Notes under the pieces: model-generated
Databases searched by the model: none
What the model was told of the DNA's origin: nothing
What the model saw: only the letters and a program-made list of their open reading frames with translations
Assembly: GCA_022795575.1 (NCBI GenBank)
Contig: JAAWGY010000001.1
Coordinates: forward strand, 1 to 42,449
From: Angelakisella sp.
Lineage (GTDB): Bacteria > Bacillota > Clostridia > Oscillospirales > Ruminococcaceae
Reading direction: 5' to 3'
Length of the DNA stretch: 42,449 nucleotides
Made by a program: the position numbers and the translations under genes
In this document: positions 8,176 through 15,986 of the stretch, one piece after another
Position numbering within the stretch: the first letter of the stretch is position 1
Layout of the letters: every line of letters begins with the position of its first letter

Positions 8176-9132
8176 CTAACATCCCTCCCTTTGCCGGCGC
8201 CACAGGACGCTGGCCAGTATGGCCACACCGGCGGCGTTATCGGCAGAAAATTCCGGCGCGGCAAAATCGCAGCCAAACCGCCCTGCCAGCTCCTCCCGCA
8301 GGATGCCGTTGGAGGCCACCCCGCCGGAGAAGACCACCGGCAGCCCCGGGTGCTCCGCCAGCGCCTCCCCGGTCATCCGGCAGAGGACGGCGCAGACCTG
8401 GGCCAGCACAAAGCGGCAGAGGTCCTCCGGGGCGGTGCCGGCCGCCAGCAGCTGGGCCGCCTTGTTCTCCAGGCCGGAAAGGCAGCAGTCCCGCCCCCGG
8501 AAGGCGGGGCGGGCAGGCTTGTCCCACCGGCCCCGCCGGGCCAGCTCCTCCAGCCGGGGCCCCGCCGGGAAGCCCAGCTTTAGCATCCGCCCCACCCGGT
8601 CGATCAGCTGCCCGGCGCTGATATCCAGGGTTTTGGCGATGATCTCCGGGGCAAAGACCGCCTCCCGGCTGGGCCGGACCAGCAGCCCCTCCAGGGTGCC
8701 GCCGGAAACATGAAAGGCCAGAAAGGGCCGCTCCATCAGCTCCATCCGCCCGGCGGACCAGAGGGCGGCGGCGATGTGGCCGTTTTGGTGGGAGGTGGCA
8801 AAAAAGGGCACCCCGCCCACCCTGGCCACCGCCTGCCCCACGGTGCTGCCCGCCAAAAAGCAGGGCATATAGGATTCCGGCAGGCTCCGGGGCCGGTCTG
8901 AGGCGCAGACGGCGGCCAGCCCGCCCCCCTCCCCCAAATCCAGCCCCGCCAGCACCTGGGGGAGCTGGCGGACATGATGAAAAAGAGCATCACTCTGCCG
9001 CAGGCCCAGCTCCCCCTCCCCCACCGGGAGGAGCCTCCTGCTGTGGCAGACAGTGCTGCTCTCTGGTTCATAAGCCGCGACAGAGGTGGTGTAGTTGCTG
9101 GTGTCAATCCCCAGGAAGTACGGTTTATCCAA
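8176..9132 (-). CDS. TsaD/Kae1-like protein of peptidase family M22 (paralogue)
   Basis: 318 residues from a TTG at 9132 overlapping the end of nusB by 8 bases; a longer frame begins inside nusB. Begins MDKPYFLGIDTSNYTTS, the ASKHA phosphate-1 strand. It keeps HxxxH metal ligands (H115, H119 in SHQNGH), HVSGGT (141-146), FSGGVASNG (268-276) and D298 in SADNAAG. True TsaD makes t6A in tRNA with TsaB and TsaE, but that enzyme is normally encoded elsewhere. This gene, wedged between nusB and xseA, is probably a paralogue common in Clostridia, with unproven activity. No tsaB or tsaE is nearby. Confidence 0.85.
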   Translation of the reverse strand: MDKPYFLGIDTSNYTTSVAAYEPESSTVCHSRRLLPVGEGELGLRQSDALFHHVRQLPQVLAGLDLGEGGGLAAVCASDRPRSLPESYMPCFLAGSTVGQAVARVGGVPFFATSHQNGHIAAALWSAGRMELMERPFLAFHVSGGTLEGLLVRPSREAVFAPEIIAKTLDISAGQLIDRVGRMLKLGFPAGPRLEELARRGRWDKPARPAFRGRDCCLSGLENKAAQLLAAGTAPEDLCRFVLAQVCAVLCRMTGEALAEHPGLPVVFSGGVASNGILREELAGRFGCDFAAPEFSADNAAGVAILASVLWRRQREGC

Positions 9133-9559
9133 TTTCCTTCTTCCCGCCTTCCTCGCCGGCCTCCCGGCTCCTTGCATAGCCCCCCAGCACCCCGTTGACA
9201 TAAGCCGGGTCGTCATCGCCGCCGTATTTTTTGGTCAGCTCCACCGCCTCGTCGATGGCGGCCCCCACCGGCACCTCCAGCCAAAGCATCTCGCAAAGGG
9301 CCAGCCGGAGTACCGAAAGCGTCACCTTGGGCAGGCGGTTCAGCTTCCATTTGGCGGAAAAGCGGTCGATGATGGCGTCCAGCTCCTCCCGGTGCTCCCG
9401 CACCGCCGAAGCGGCCTTTACCGCGTATCCGCTTACCGCAATGTCCCGGCACTGGCTGGCGGAATCCACCAGCTCCTCCACCGGGGCGTTGTTAAAGATC
9501 ATCTCAAAGACCAGCGCGAACGCCTGCTCGCGGGCCTCCCGCTTGGCGGTTTTTGCCAT
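9125..9559 (-). CDS. nusB: Transcription antitermination factor NusB
   Basis: 144 residues starting MAKTAKREAREQAFALVF at the ATG of 9559, with GGAGGGG 3-8 bases upstream. An open frame extends 10 codons further but lacks a ribosome site. The protein is all helical, with the NusB signature RLPKVTLSVLRLALCEML and the C-terminal AIDEAVELTKKYGGDDDPAYVNGVLG. It binds boxA RNA with NusE (S10) for rRNA antitermination. Its location after asp23 is typical of Firmicutes. Confidence 0.94.
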   Translation of the reverse strand: MAKTAKREAREQAFALVFEMIFNNAPVEELVDSASQCRDIAVSGYAVKAASAVREHREELDAIIDRFSAKWKLNRLPKVTLSVLRLALCEMLWLEVPVGAAIDEAVELTKKYGGDDDPAYVNGVLGGYARSREAGEEGGKKEIG

Positions 9560-9695
9560 ATTCCCCTCCACACAAATCCTCATAAACACCTACAAAAGCC
9601 TCTTTTTCACAAGCGGCCTTGCGTTTTGCCGGAAACCCCTTTGGGCCCTCCTCTGTCATCCGCCCCCGCTTGCCGCCAAGGGCCGGCCCAGGGGC

Positions 9696-10061
9696 CTACT
9701 CCCCGGGGGTCTCCTCGGCAAAGTCCACCCCCACAATTTGCAGGTTTACCTTGGAGACCACAATGCCGGTCATATTCTGCACCGCCTCCTTGACGTTGGT
9801 TTGCAGCTTTTTGGCCAGCTCCGGGATCTTGGTGCCGTGCTTTACCTTGACGCGGATATCGATGACGGCCACCCCGTCCTCCAGCTGGATGGAGATGGGC
9901 CGCAGGGGCTGGCGCTCCAGCCAGCCGGTGATGCTGGCCGGCATCGGGGCCAGGGCGGCGACACCCTCCATATCGGCAACGGCATAACCAGCAATAGAGG
10001 CGATGACATCCTGGGAGATCTTGAGGCTCCCGGCGTTGGGAACATATTTCTGCTCAGACAT
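9696..10061 (-). CDS. Asp23/Gls24-family envelope stress protein
   Basis: 121 residues from the ATG at 10061 (GGAGGT 7 bases upstream). It begins MSEQKYVPNAGSLKIS and contains the family pattern DVIASIAGYAVADMEGVAALAP and VDIRVKVKHGTKIPELAKKLQTNVK. These small proteins attach to the cytoplasmic face of the membrane through a partner such as AmaP in staphylococci and are linked to envelope stress; the precise role here is unknown. An extension upstream (to 10226) has no ribosome site and crosses a structured spacer. It is conserved between the spoIIIA operon and nusB. Confidence 0.92.
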   Translation of the reverse strand: MSEQKYVPNAGSLKISQDVIASIAGYAVADMEGVAALAPMPASITGWLERQPLRPISIQLEDGVAVIDIRVKVKHGTKIPELAKKLQTNVKEAVQNMTGIVVSKVNLQIVGVDFAEETPGE

Positions 10062-10212
10062 TTGTTGTACCTCCAGATTTTGGTGTCGGCGACGCGCCTG
10101 CTTGGGCTCCCTCCGGGCCGGGGCGGCAGGGCGAAGAAAAGCCTGCCCGGCCCGGGGAGGGCTCTCCCACAGGCGCCTGAAGCAAAGGCGGACCGCCTTT
10201 TGGAACGGTAAG

Positions 10213-10255
10213 GAAATGGGGCACAACAGCCGCAGCGGCTATCATACCCCATTTC
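10213..10255 (-). repeat. Long two-tier stem-loop upstream of asp23
   Basis: GAAATGGGG (10213-10221) pairs perfectly with CCCCATTTC (10247-10255); inside it AGCCGC pairs with GCGGCT around a one-base loop. There is no T run on either side, so it is not a textbook terminator. It may be a 5'-leader structure for asp23 or an operator-like element. Confidence 0.5.
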
Positions 10256-10328
10256 TCAGGGGTCCCCCGCCGCCCCCCGGGGGAGGACGGAAAAGGACCG
10301 CCTTGGTACCATCGGAAACCTGCTTTTG

Positions 10329-10358
10329 GGTATAATATCCATCACGGGATATTATACC
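10329..10358 (-). terminator. Perfect 12-bp palindromic hairpin just after spoIIIAH
   Basis: GGTATAATATCC pairs with GGATATTATACC around a 6-base loop, 22 bases beyond the spoIIIAH stop. The stem is AT-rich and on the minus strand is followed by CAAAAGCAGG, so it lacks a U tail. It could stop or stabilise the spoIIIA transcript. Each arm also contains TATAAT, so a promoter element is an alternative reading. Confidence 0.4.
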
Positions 10359-10379
10359 ACATTTTCCGAGCAGTACAAC

Positions 10380-10967
10380 CTATTTGATTTCGATAATCGA
10401 AATATTTTTATCCGGCACCTCCACCTCGCCAAGGATGACGTCCTTGATCTGGGCGGCCTCGCTGTCGGTCATATCGGTGCACTTTACCAGCACGTCGATG
10501 CGGTCCTCCTCCAGGTAAACCATGCACTCGGCAAAGCCCCGGGCCTTAATCAGGTTTTCAATCTTCCCCTCGGTCTCGATGGATTTGGCGATGCTGGCGG
10601 CCTCCATGGTCAGCTGGGTCATCTGGTCGGTGGTGAGGTTGGCGTCCTCCAGCATATACTTAAGGGCGTCGGCGGCCTCGTCCCGGGCCTTGGTGCGGGA
10701 GAGCTTTGCCTCCGCAAAGTACGCCTCCCCGTAGGCAGCGGCGGCGTCCGCGTCCTCCCCGCCTGTGCCGTCCCCCGTGGGGGCCGGGGCGGTCATACCG
10801 TCCACCACACCGTCCACCGGGCCCTCCACCGCCACCTTGCTGGTGTTCTCAAAGCTGTCGCCGTTGATCTTTACATACTCCCAGTTGAGGTAGACCGCCA
10901 CACTGAGGGCCAGCACAAGGGCGGAAAGGACGATGTGCTTTTTGCTGATAATCATGTTCATTTTCAT
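10380..10967 (-). CDS. spoIIIAH: Stage III sporulation protein AH
   Basis: 195 residues. One N-terminal membrane anchor (about 10-30, HIVLSALVLALSVAVYL) is followed by a low-complexity linker rich in Pro, Gly, Asp and Ala (about 55-80), and an extracellular ring-building domain (about 85-195). SpoIIIAH in the mother-cell membrane binds forespore SpoIIQ to form the A-Q channel across the intermembrane space. GGAGGT lies 8 bases before the ATG. Last gene of the spoIIIA operon. Confidence 0.93.
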   Translation of the reverse strand: MKMNMIISKKHIVLSALVLALSVAVYLNWEYVKINGDSFENTSKVAVEGPVDGVVDGMTAPAPTGDGTGGEDADAAAAYGEAYFAEAKLSRTKARDEAADALKYMLEDANLTTDQMTQLTMEAASIAKSIETEGKIENLIKARGFAECMVYLEEDRIDVLVKCTDMTDSEAAQIKDVILGEVEVPDKNISIIEIK

Positions 10968-11021
10968 TGCTGCATAACCTCCATGCTGTTTTTGGTACCA
11001 ATATGGGCGTTCCCCACTGCC

Positions 11022-11585
11022 CTACCCGGTGCTGAGCCGGGAGACCGCGATGCGGGCAGAGGATATGTTAAGCGCCACCTTCACCGTATCCACCACCTTT
11101 CCCACCACCTGGGGGTCGCCGCCCCCTTCACAGACCACCACCACGCCCTTCACCTCCGGCTCCAGCCGTGCCGTCACCAGGGGCACCTTGCCCCCGGCCC
11201 CGTCCACCAGGACATAGGTCTGCTCTGTCACCTGCTTTTCCTGGGTCTTTTTTTCATCCTGGGCCCGGATGTCCTCCAGGACGTCGTTGTTCACCTTCTC
11301 GGATTTGGCGTAAACCTGGCGGTACCCGTTTTCCAGCGTCACCATCACCCGGACCTCCCCCACCCCCTCCATCTGCCCCAGGATGGTCTGGAGCCGGTCC
11401 TCCAATTCGGCGGCGTAGGCCTTGGCCTCCGCCTCCTGGACGCCGGCGTCCCGCGCCTCCGGCGCTTTTTCCGGCAGCAGGGAGGAGATGCCGATGAGCA
11501 GGATACCGGCCAGCCCCAGCACAAACAGCAGCGTTTGCAGGCTGATCCGGCGCTTGCCGATCTTCAGAATCGTTTGTTCCTTCAT
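11022..11585 (-). CDS. spoIIIAG: Stage III sporulation protein AG
   Basis: 187 residues from the ATG at 11585, preceded by GGGAGGGACC; a longer frame to 11669 overlaps spoIIIAF and lacks a ribosome site. A membrane helix spans about 17-38 (LLFVLGLAGILLIG), then a ring-building domain with VMVTLENGYRQVY. SpoIIIAG forms large rings in the mother-cell membrane as part of the A-Q feeding channel. Confidence 0.93.
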   Translation of the reverse strand: MKEQTILKIGKRRISLQTLLFVLGLAGILLIGISSLLPEKAPEARDAGVQEAEAKAYAAELEDRLQTILGQMEGVGEVRVMVTLENGYRQVYAKSEKVNNDVLEDIRAQDEKKTQEKQVTEQTYVLVDGAGGKVPLVTARLEPEVKGVVVVCEGGGDPQVVGKVVDTVKVALNISSARIAVSRLSTG

Positions 11586-11598
11586 GGTCCCTCCCGCC

Positions 11599-12072
11599 CT
11601 ATCCCAGCCGGACAGCGATGCCCAGCTCCTTTTCCAGCAGCTGCCGGAGCTCCTCGCCCCGGCCCGCAAGCTCCCGGGGCAGGATCAGCTCCGCCGTGAG
11701 CTCCGGCCTGCCGTTGTCCTTTGGTTCCTTTGCTTCTATGTATATTTGGATGTCCTGCCCGTTTATGCCAGATTCCCGCAGTTCCTCCACCGCCCTTTGG
11801 CGCAGCTCCTCCCGGGAGCGCTCCAGGGTATCCTGGAGAAAAAACTCGGTGACTTCGCCGGCGGCCTGCTCCATGGAGGCGGACGCCTCCGGCGGGTCCA
11901 GGTCCGGCAGCTCCAGCCGCATCCCCGCCGGCAGCAGGCAGCAGAGCATAAACAGCCCCAGCACCAGCCGCATCAGCCGCTCGGTCCCCCGGCTGGGGAG
12001 CAGCACCGATACCGCCCCGCAGAGCACCGCCCCGCAGCAGATGGTAAACACCCAGCGGTTTACCTCGGTCAT
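11599..12072 (-). CDS. spoIIIAF: Stage III sporulation protein AF
   Basis: 157 residues. Two N-terminal membrane segments (about 7-25 and 32-50) precede a soluble domain with a coiled-coil stretch (SREELRQRAVEELRESG) and a compact mixed domain (IQIYIEAKEPK). It is a component of the mother-cell SpoIIIA complex. The gene sits in the standard order between spoIIIAE and spoIIIAG. Confidence 0.92.
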   Translation of the reverse strand: MTEVNRWVFTICCGAVLCGAVSVLLPSRGTERLMRLVLGLFMLCCLLPAGMRLELPDLDPPEASASMEQAAGEVTEFFLQDTLERSREELRQRAVEELRESGINGQDIQIYIEAKEPKDNGRPELTAELILPRELAGRGEELRQLLEKELGIAVRLG

Positions 12073-12096
12073 GGCCCCGCCCTCCCTTCGTTTTGC

Positions 12097-13242
12097 TCAC
12101 CCGCCCCGGAAGGTGACAATCAGCAGCGTGGTGGAGATAATCACCAGCAGGGCGTCGTACAGAAGCACCGCCATAATGATGCCGATGGTGGAGGAAAGCG
12201 ATTTGAGCAGCTGGGTGATCTGGGTAAGGGAGAACAGCTCGCTCACCACCCCGCCCAGGCTGATGGTGAGGTACCAAACCCCGCAGCGCGCCAGCACCGG
12301 CAGAAAGGTGAGGGCGGTGACGACGATGCCGAAGGCCCCCAGCGTCCCCTTGACCAGCTGGATGCACCCCTGGGCCGCGGCAAAGAGGTCCGAGAGGGCC
12401 CCGCCCACCACCGGGATCATGCTGCCGATAAAAAACTTGGTGGTTTTGGCCGAGAGGGAATCCCCCCCGGAGGCCACCACCGACTGGATGGACATCAGGC
12501 CGATGAAGACGGTGAGGACAAGGCCCAGGGACCAGGTGACAAAGGTCTTGATCCCCCCCACAAACCCGGACAGCTTCAGCTTGGGGCAGACCACCGAGAT
12601 CACCGACAGCGCCAGATAGGCGCAGAGGAGTGGGAGGAACACCGCTGTCACCAGCTGTGCCGTCAGCTGGCACATCCAGAAGAGCAGGAGGTTGTAGGCC
12701 ATACCGGTCATGGGCTGGCCCGATGCGGTGACAACCCCGGCAAAGACCGGGATAAAGGTGAGGATAAAGACCGCAAAATCCCCGATGACCTGCCGCGCGT
12801 CGATGATACAGGCCACAATGGGGTCGATGATGACGCCGCTGATAAAAACGGTGATGACCACCCCCAGGATGGCCTCCATCCCCCCCGAGGCAAAGGAGGC
12901 CCCCAGGCTCTCCAGCATGGCGCATAGAATCAGGATGCCGGTAAGGGAGACCAGCAGCCGCGCCGGGGCCCGCACCGAACGCCCCAGGCTGCTCCACACC
13001 GCCTTTAGCAGCAGCCGGGGGGTAAAGCCCTCCACCGTGCCGGTGACGCCGTCCAGCTCCAGCTCCGCCAAAAGGCCCCGGGCCTCCTCCGGCAGCCTGT
13101 CCAGGACGCCGCCGGCGCCGCTTTGGTCAAAAAAGGCGTCCATCTGCCCCCGGTAATCGTACTCCGCCCCCCAGGCGGGGACGGCCAGCGCCGCCAGCAG
13201 CAGCAGGGCGGTTATCCCCGCCAGCAGCCCCTTTCCCTTCAT
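12097..13242 (-). CDS. spoIIIAE: Stage III sporulation protein AE
   Basis: 381 residues. A signal peptide (about 1-25, GITALLLLAALAVPAWGA) is followed by a short extracellular part and six to eight membrane helices, with family-typical text VWSSLGRSV, IIDPIVACIID, GGALSDLFAAAQG and LPVLARCGVWYLTISL. It is the polytopic membrane component of the SpoIIIA channel. A 112-base gap separates it from spoIIIAD. Confidence 0.94.
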   Translation of the reverse strand: MKGKGLLAGITALLLLAALAVPAWGAEYDYRGQMDAFFDQSGAGGVLDRLPEEARGLLAELELDGVTGTVEGFTPRLLLKAVWSSLGRSVRAPARLLVSLTGILILCAMLESLGASFASGGMEAILGVVITVFISGVIIDPIVACIIDARQVIGDFAVFILTFIPVFAGVVTASGQPMTGMAYNLLLFWMCQLTAQLVTAVFLPLLCAYLALSVISVVCPKLKLSGFVGGIKTFVTWSLGLVLTVFIGLMSIQSVVASGGDSLSAKTTKFFIGSMIPVVGGALSDLFAAAQGCIQLVKGTLGAFGIVVTALTFLPVLARCGVWYLTISLGGVVSELFSLTQITQLLKSLSSTIGIIMAVLLYDALLVIISTTLLIVTFRGG

Positions 13243-13354
13243 TTTACAACATCCCCTTTGAGCCTATTCAGGAGTTCCCGGCTCACCGTCTTGGCAGGTT
13301 TTTTTGCGCCCTGCTGCGTTACTGCGCCCGCAGGCACATCCAGATACAAACGCT

Positions 13355-13753
13355 TTAGGCCAGGCTCAGCAGCCGCCCCGCCACCAGCAGCAGCCGCTCG
13401 AACAGGGGCAGGCTCACCAGCACCAGCGTCACCTTGCCCGCCAGCTCCACCTTGGCCCCGATGGCGTTCTCCCCGGCGTCCCGGCAGGTCTGGCCCGCCA
13501 GCTCGGTGAGGATGCAGACCCCCAGGCACTTCATCACCACCCCCACCAGCTCCCCGGAGAGGAGGGAATCGGCAAAAAGGTCCTCCAGCCGCTCCACCAC
13601 CTGGGCGATGCCCTGGAGCAGGTAGAGCACCACCACCAGGCTACAGGCCAGGCTGACAAAGACGGCGTACTCCGGGCGGTACTGCCGCAGCATCAGGGCC
13701 AGCACCGCGGCGGTGATGCAGAAGACGGCCACCCCAAACAGATCCATACTCAT
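13355..13753 (-). CDS. spoIIIAD: Stage III sporulation protein AD
   Basis: 132 residues, nearly all hydrophobic with four predicted membrane helices; contains GVVMKCLGVCILTELAGQTCRDAGE, which is characteristic of the family. The start overlaps the spoIIIAC stop by 4 bases. Membrane component of the mother-cell SpoIIIA complex. Confidence 0.93.
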   Translation of the reverse strand: MSMDLFGVAVFCITAAVLALMLRQYRPEYAVFVSLACSLVVVLYLLQGIAQVVERLEDLFADSLLSGELVGVVMKCLGVCILTELAGQTCRDAGENAIGAKVELAGKVTLVLVSLPLFERLLLVAGRLLSLA

Positions 13754-13944
13754 AGCCCAAACACCGTCTTTACCGTCTCAAACAGGTTGCTGATCTCCTG
13801 GATCATCATCATCAGCACCACGATAAGCCCCGCCAGGGAGGTCAGCATCGCCTGCTCCTCCCGCCCGGACCGGAGAAGCACCTGGTACAGCACCGAAACA
13901 ATGATGCCGATGGCGGCGATTCGGAAAATCAGATCCACATCCAT
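13750..13944 (-). CDS. spoIIIAC: Stage III sporulation protein AC
   Basis: 64 residues with two membrane helices (IIFRIAAIGIIVSVLYQVLL type and LTSLAGLIVVLMMMI). The ending LFETVKTVFGL matches the family. It is homologous to SpoIIIAD and is encoded immediately before it. Confidence 0.92.
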   Translation of the reverse strand: MDVDLIFRIAAIGIIVSVLYQVLLRSGREEQAMLTSLAGLIVVLMMMIQEISNLFETVKTVFGL

Positions 13945-14099
13945 TTTTCAGCACTCCCAACCCTTTTTCCTTCCCGGCGTCCCCGCCGAAGCCTCCGGCA
14001 GCGGCAGCCGCCCCCCGCCGGGGCCACAGCCGGAGGGGCAAACGGTCCGGCTGCTCCTATCGATAGAGCCGCTGTCCCGCCCGGGGCGGATACCGCTGC
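13945..14099. other. 155-base gap inside the spoIIIA operon
   Basis: Lies between spoIIIAB and spoIIIAC, which are usually only a few bases apart. It holds an inverted repeat (CGGCT at 14048-14052 with AGCCG at 14067-14071, enclosing the palindrome CTATCGATAG). No gene with a ribosome site is seen. Confidence 0.4.
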
Positions 14100-14588
14100 T
14101 CAGGCCAGCACGACCACCGCCAGCAGCCCCAGCAGGATCCCCATCCGCTGCCACAGCCCGCCCCGCCGCCGGCTCTCCTCCCGGGCCAGTTCCGCCTCCC
14201 GCCCCAGGCGGAGGACGGCGCCCTCCAGGGCGGAAAGCTGCTCCTCCAGCGGCTTTACCCCGATGACGTCCCCCAGGGAGCGCAGCACCTCCTCCACCGC
14301 CCCGGTCCTCCCCGCCGCCGCTGCCGCCGCGGCAAAGCTGCCGCTCTGCCGGAAGGCCTCCGCCATGGCCTCCACCCCCGGCAGGCCGGTAAAGGCGGTC
14401 TGCTTTGCCAGCATCCGGATAATCTCCCGGGGGGCGGCCCGGGTGCCGGCAAGGGTGACGGAAAACTGCCGGAGAAGCTCCTGCCAGCCGCCAACCACCC
14501 TTGCCCCCTCCGCCAGGGACCGGGCCTTGGCGAAGCCGCAGAGAACGCCGCAGCTAAAAACCATCACCAGCCCCAGCAGCTTCAGCAT
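14100..14588 (-). CDS. spoIIIAB: Stage III sporulation protein AB
   Basis: 162 residues. An N-terminal membrane helix (about 3-18), a helical soluble body and a C-terminal membrane helix (GILLGLLAVVVLA) resemble type II secretion protein GspF-like fragments, as known for SpoIIIAB. The gene overlaps the end of spoIIIAA by 35 bases. It works with the SpoIIIAA ATPase. Confidence 0.92.
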   Translation of the reverse strand: MLKLLGLVMVFSCGVLCGFAKARSLAEGARVVGGWQELLRQFSVTLAGTRAAPREIIRMLAKQTAFTGLPGVEAMAEAFRQSGSFAAAAAAAGRTGAVEEVLRSLGDVIGVKPLEEQLSALEGAVLRLGREAELAREESRRRGGLWQRMGILLGLLAVVVLA

Positions 14589-15537
14589 GGTACGCCTCCT
14601 TTGTCACAAGCGCCGCCAACCGGGCGGGACGGTCCGGGGTATCCAGCAGGGCCACGGCCCCAAAGGCGCCGGTCTCCATCAGCGCCCGGAGGACGGGGCT
14701 GCGCGGCAGCTCCTCCCGGCAGCCGCAGTGGACGGTGGCCACAAACCGCACCCCGCAGGCCAGCCCGGAGGCTACCTCCCCCACCTCCTCCAGCGAGCCC
14801 AGCTCGTCGCAGAGGATGTACTCCGGGGAGAGGGTCCGCACCGCCTGCCGGATGGCCTCCCCCTTGGGCAGGCCGCAGACCGCCTCGCCGCAAAGGCCGA
14901 TGTCCCGCCGGGGCATCCCCCGGAACATGGCGGAAAGCTCGTACCGCTCGTCGATGAACACCACCTTGCGGCAGTCCCCCAGCTCCCCGGAGGCCAGCAT
15001 CCGGCCCAAATCCCGCAGCAGGGTGGTCTTGCCGCTCCCCGGCCCCCCGGCCAGGATCAGCCCCGGCCCCCGGGCCAGGTCCCACCTTTGGCAGAGCTCC
15101 CGCCCCACCCCCGGGATCTCCCGGGAAACCCGCAGGCAGAGGGAGGAAATCTCCCGGCAGGAAACCGTCCCGTCCCGGTCCCGCACCACGCTGGCGCAGA
15201 GCCCCACCCGGTCCCCCTTGGGGGTGGTGACAAACCCCTGCTCCATCTCCCGCTGGTGGGTGTGCACCGAGTAATCGCAGAGGCGGACAAAGGCCTCCTG
15301 CAAAAGCTCCTGGTCCACCAGCAGGCCGTCCCTTCCGTCATCGGCAAGCCTGCCCCGCCCGGTGACAAACCGGCTGCGGCTGCCGTCGTAGACCGAAAGG
15401 GGCCGGCCGGCCCGCAGCCGCACCTCCCGGATGCGGCCCTTGTCCCCCTCCGGCACCCGCTCCAGCACCTCCCGCAGGATGGGCGGGAGGTAGAAAAGGG
15501 CCTCCTCGTACTCCGCCGCAAGCCCCCGTGTATCCAT
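14554..15537 (-). CDS. spoIIIAA: Stage III sporulation protein AA (secretion-like ATPase)
   Basis: 327 residues. Walker A GGPGSGKTT is at 164-172 and Walker B VVFIDER at 192-198; the protein is related to type II/IV secretion ATPases. It powers the SpoIIIA-SpoIIQ channel on the mother-cell side during engulfment. AGGGGGGC lies upstream of the ATG, and a sigma-E-like promoter is at 15582-15611. First gene of the operon AA-AB-AC-AD-AE-AF-AG-AH, all intact. Confidence 0.95.
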   Translation of the reverse strand: MDTRGLAAEYEEALFYLPPILREVLERVPEGDKGRIREVRLRAGRPLSVYDGSRSRFVTGRGRLADDGRDGLLVDQELLQEAFVRLCDYSVHTHQREMEQGFVTTPKGDRVGLCASVVRDRDGTVSCREISSLCLRVSREIPGVGRELCQRWDLARGPGLILAGGPGSGKTTLLRDLGRMLASGELGDCRKVVFIDERYELSAMFRGMPRRDIGLCGEAVCGLPKGEAIRQAVRTLSPEYILCDELGSLEEVGEVASGLACGVRFVATVHCGCREELPRSPVLRALMETGAFGAVALLDTPDRPARLAALVTKEAYHAEAAGAGDGF

Positions 15538-15581
15538 ACACCCGCCCCCCTTTTTTTGGCCGCTTGTCCCTGGTATGGTTC

Positions 15582-15611
15582 AATATATGGGGGGTCGTCC
15601 GAGTTTATGAC
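15582..15611 (-). promoter_or_regulatory. Sigma-E-type promoter of the spoIIIA operon
   Basis: On the minus strand GTCATAAA (15604-15611) and CATATATT (15582-15589) are separated by exactly 14 bases. These match the sigma-E consensus (-35 near KMATATT, -10 near CATACANT, 13-15 base spacer). It would start transcription about 40 bases before the spoIIIAA ATG. Sigma-E control of spoIIIA is established in Bacillus. Confidence 0.65.
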
Positions 15612-15646
15612 AAAGAAAATCCCCCGGGACAATGTCTCGGGGGATT
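15611..15646 (-). terminator. Terminator after the short MazG-like gene
   Basis: AATCCCCC (minus strand, 15639-15646 complement) pairs with GGGGGATT (15618-15625 complement), followed on the minus strand by TTTTCTTTG. It lies 14 bases after the stop at 15661. Its tail abuts the -35 box of the spoIIIA promoter. Confidence 0.75.
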
Positions 15647-15660
15647 GGGTTACGCCGTTT

Positions 15661-15981
15661 TTACCGGCCCGTCTCAAAGGCGGGGGCCTGTCCGGGGCGG
15701 CGTTTTTCGTTGTGGGCCTCCTTGATAGGGATGACCGTTTCCATATCGATGCCGTAGAGGTTGGCAAGAGCCAGGGTATAGTACATCACATCCCAAAGCT
15801 CCTCGCCGAGGGTGCCGATGATGTCATCGGGAGCCTTGGGGAGCAGGCCCTTGTGCATGGCGCGGGCCACCTCCCCTACCTCCTCCGCCAGCTTTAGGAA
15901 GTATTCCCGCTCCTGCCCGGGCTTGAAATCCTTCTGCCGCAGGTAGTCCTGCAAATATTTTACAGTGATGTTCCCGTCCAC
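15661..15981 (-). CDS. MazG-like nucleotide pyrophosphohydrolase, short form
   Basis: 106 residues, one all-alpha NTP-pyrophosphohydrolase domain. Metal-binding acidic motifs are visible as LAEEVGEVARAM (about 31-42) and EELWDVMYY (about 60-68). It should hydrolyse a nucleoside triphosphate or related nucleotide to monophosphate and pyrophosphate; the substrate is unknown. It is distinct from the two-domain MazG at 30160. It lies just downstream of the rhomboid-like gene and is closed by a good terminator. Confidence 0.85.
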   Translation of the reverse strand: MDGNITVKYLQDYLRQKDFKPGQEREYFLKLAEEVGEVARAMHKGLLPKAPDDIIGTLGEELWDVMYYTLALANLYGIDMETVIPIKEAHNEKRRPGQAPAFETGR

Positions 15982-15986
15982 GCCTG

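Larger units (their letters stand above)
10062..10379. other. 318-base spacer between spoIIIAH and asp23, no gene seen
   Basis: No protein-coding frame with a ribosome site. The space holds two strong inverted repeats, listed separately at 10213-10255 and 10329-10358, and a smaller one AAAGGCGG/CCGCCTTT near 10185-10201. It probably separates the sporulation transcript from the constitutive asp23-nusB-recN block, so a promoter for asp23 is expected here, but I cannot pick a clear -35/-10 pair. Confidence 0.5.

Noticed and set aside
11582..12997. 471-residue minus-strand frame overlapping spoIIIAE and spoIIIAF
   Set aside because: Out of frame with both genes; Gly/His/Arg/Pro-rich text, no ribosome site, and both true frames show clear family motifs.
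15661..15981. MazG toxin-antitoxin partner for the short MazG-like gene
   Set aside because: No MazE/MazF-like gene is next to it; a terminator and the spoIIIA promoter follow.
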